A DNA stretch of 64,000 nt from Cedecea neteri (GTDB taxonomy: Bacteria > Pseudomonadota > Gammaproteobacteria > Enterobacterales > Enterobacteriaceae), in the NCBI RefSeq assembly GCF_000758305.1, contig NZ_CP009458.1, positions 1,178,001 through 1,242,000 on the forward strand, read 5' to 3'. The notes under the pieces are model-generated. The model did no database searches, was not told the DNA's origin, and saw nothing but the letters and a program-made list of their open reading frames with translations. Of this stretch, positions 63,291 through 64,000 are shown in pieces (the first letter of the stretch is position 1; every line of letters begins with the position of its first letter). The position numbers were made by a program, and so were the translations under genes.

Positions 63291-63318
63291 TTGTCAGGCT
63301 CTGAGAACTCCCTATAAT
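63291..63318 (+). promoter_or_regulatory. rRNA operon promoter P1
   Basis: -35 TTGTCA (63291-63296) and -10 TATAAT (63313-63318) are separated by 16 bp, with the GC-rich discriminator GCGCCTCC typical of growth-rate and ppGpp control. An A/T-rich UP-element-like tract lies at about 63270-63286. FIS sites would be further upstream, overlapping the murI end. Confidence 0.92.
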
Positions 63319-63400
63319 GCGCCTCCACTGACACGGCGAAGCGGCTTCGAAAGCGGCTTCACAACCCGGAAGTCAGTCAGACGAAAGCGAAAATAAACGC

Positions 63401-63428
63401 TTGACTCTGAAAGAGGAAAGCGTAATAT
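63401..63428 (+). promoter_or_regulatory. rRNA operon promoter P2
   Basis: -35 TTGACT (63401-63406) and -10 TAATAT (63423-63428) are 16 bp apart, about 110 bp downstream of P1, as in enterobacterial rrn operons. Confidence 0.88.
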
Positions 63429-63467
63429 ACGCCACCTCGAGTTAGCAAGCAAAAGCGACTGACTCAC

Positions 63468-63480
63468 TGCTCTTTAACAA
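63468..63480 (+). promoter_or_regulatory. rrn leader boxA antitermination element
   Basis: TGCTCTTTAACAA matches the boxA consensus bound by NusB-NusE (S10). The surrounding leader (63429-63613) holds no gene; it should contain boxB, boxC and the RNase III processing stem that pairs with sequence beyond 16S. Confidence 0.88.
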
Positions 63481-63613
63481 TTTATCAGACAATCTGTGTG
63501 GGCACTCGCAGGATTGATATCTCAGCATCTTCGGATGCAAACAAATATCAAGTCTTGAAGAGTGACTACTGATTTTATAAACAGTTTTAATTCTTTGAGC
63601 ATCAAACACTTTT

Positions 63614-64000
<387 letters not shown>

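Overview
The window is chromosomal DNA from a member of the Enterobacterales, very probably family Enterobacteriaceae. Nearly every protein matches its Escherichia coli counterpart in length and active-site residues. The right end enters an rRNA operon whose 16S 5' sequence is enterobacterial. The genus cannot be fixed from sequence reading alone; Cedecea or a close relative is possible. The region is dense housekeeping DNA. I saw no insertion sequence, prophage, integron, CRISPR array or tRNA gene.

Layout. (1) 1-5751, minus strand: lipopolysaccharide core operon hldD-waaF-waaC-waaL-GT2-waaQ, with waaQ cut by the left edge. (2) 5967-15856: kbl-tdh, then gpmM-envC-yibQ on minus, then yibN-grxC-secB-gpsA-cysE on plus, then trmL. 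(3) 15951-18744: the Cpx envelope-stress module cpxRA / cpxP, with the CpxQ small RNA in the cpxP 3' UTR. (4) 18800-30485: fieF, pfkA, sbp, a DASS-family permease where E. coli has cdh, tpiA, yiiQ, yiiR, fpr, glpFKX and zapB. (5) 30548-39469: rraA, menA, heat-shock operon hslVU, ftsN, cytR, priA, rpmE, metJ. (6) 39746-44462: metBL and metF with MetJ operators. (7) 44534-55330: eptC, ppc, and divergent argE / argCBGH, with argG inside the arginine cluster. (8) 55349-60220: OxyS RNA, oxyR, sthA, fabR-yijD, trmA. (9) 60355-64000: cobalamin riboswitch, btuB, murI, rrn promoters P1/P2 and the start of 16S rRNA.

Compared with E. coli K-12 gene order (from memory), the hldD-trmL block (about 81 min in E. 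coli) is joined directly to the cpxA-rrnB block (about 88-90 min). Several E. coli genes are absent from their usual slots: cdh, yiiS-uspD, yiiX, and the katG-to-yijO stretch between metF and eptC.

Regulatory DNA is well preserved and readable: a CpxR box, GlpR operators, a sigma-32 promoter for hslVU, two MetJ operators, paired ARG boxes, the OxyR site with divergent OxyS, the btuB riboswitch and the rrn promoters. No undescribed multi-gene system was found. The points most worth checking are the DASS permease with altered SNT motifs, the argECBGH arrangement, OxyS with a changed 3' loop, an orphan terminator between ppc and eptC that could end a small RNA, and an inverted repeat with MetJ-like boxes upstream of the btuB riboswitch.
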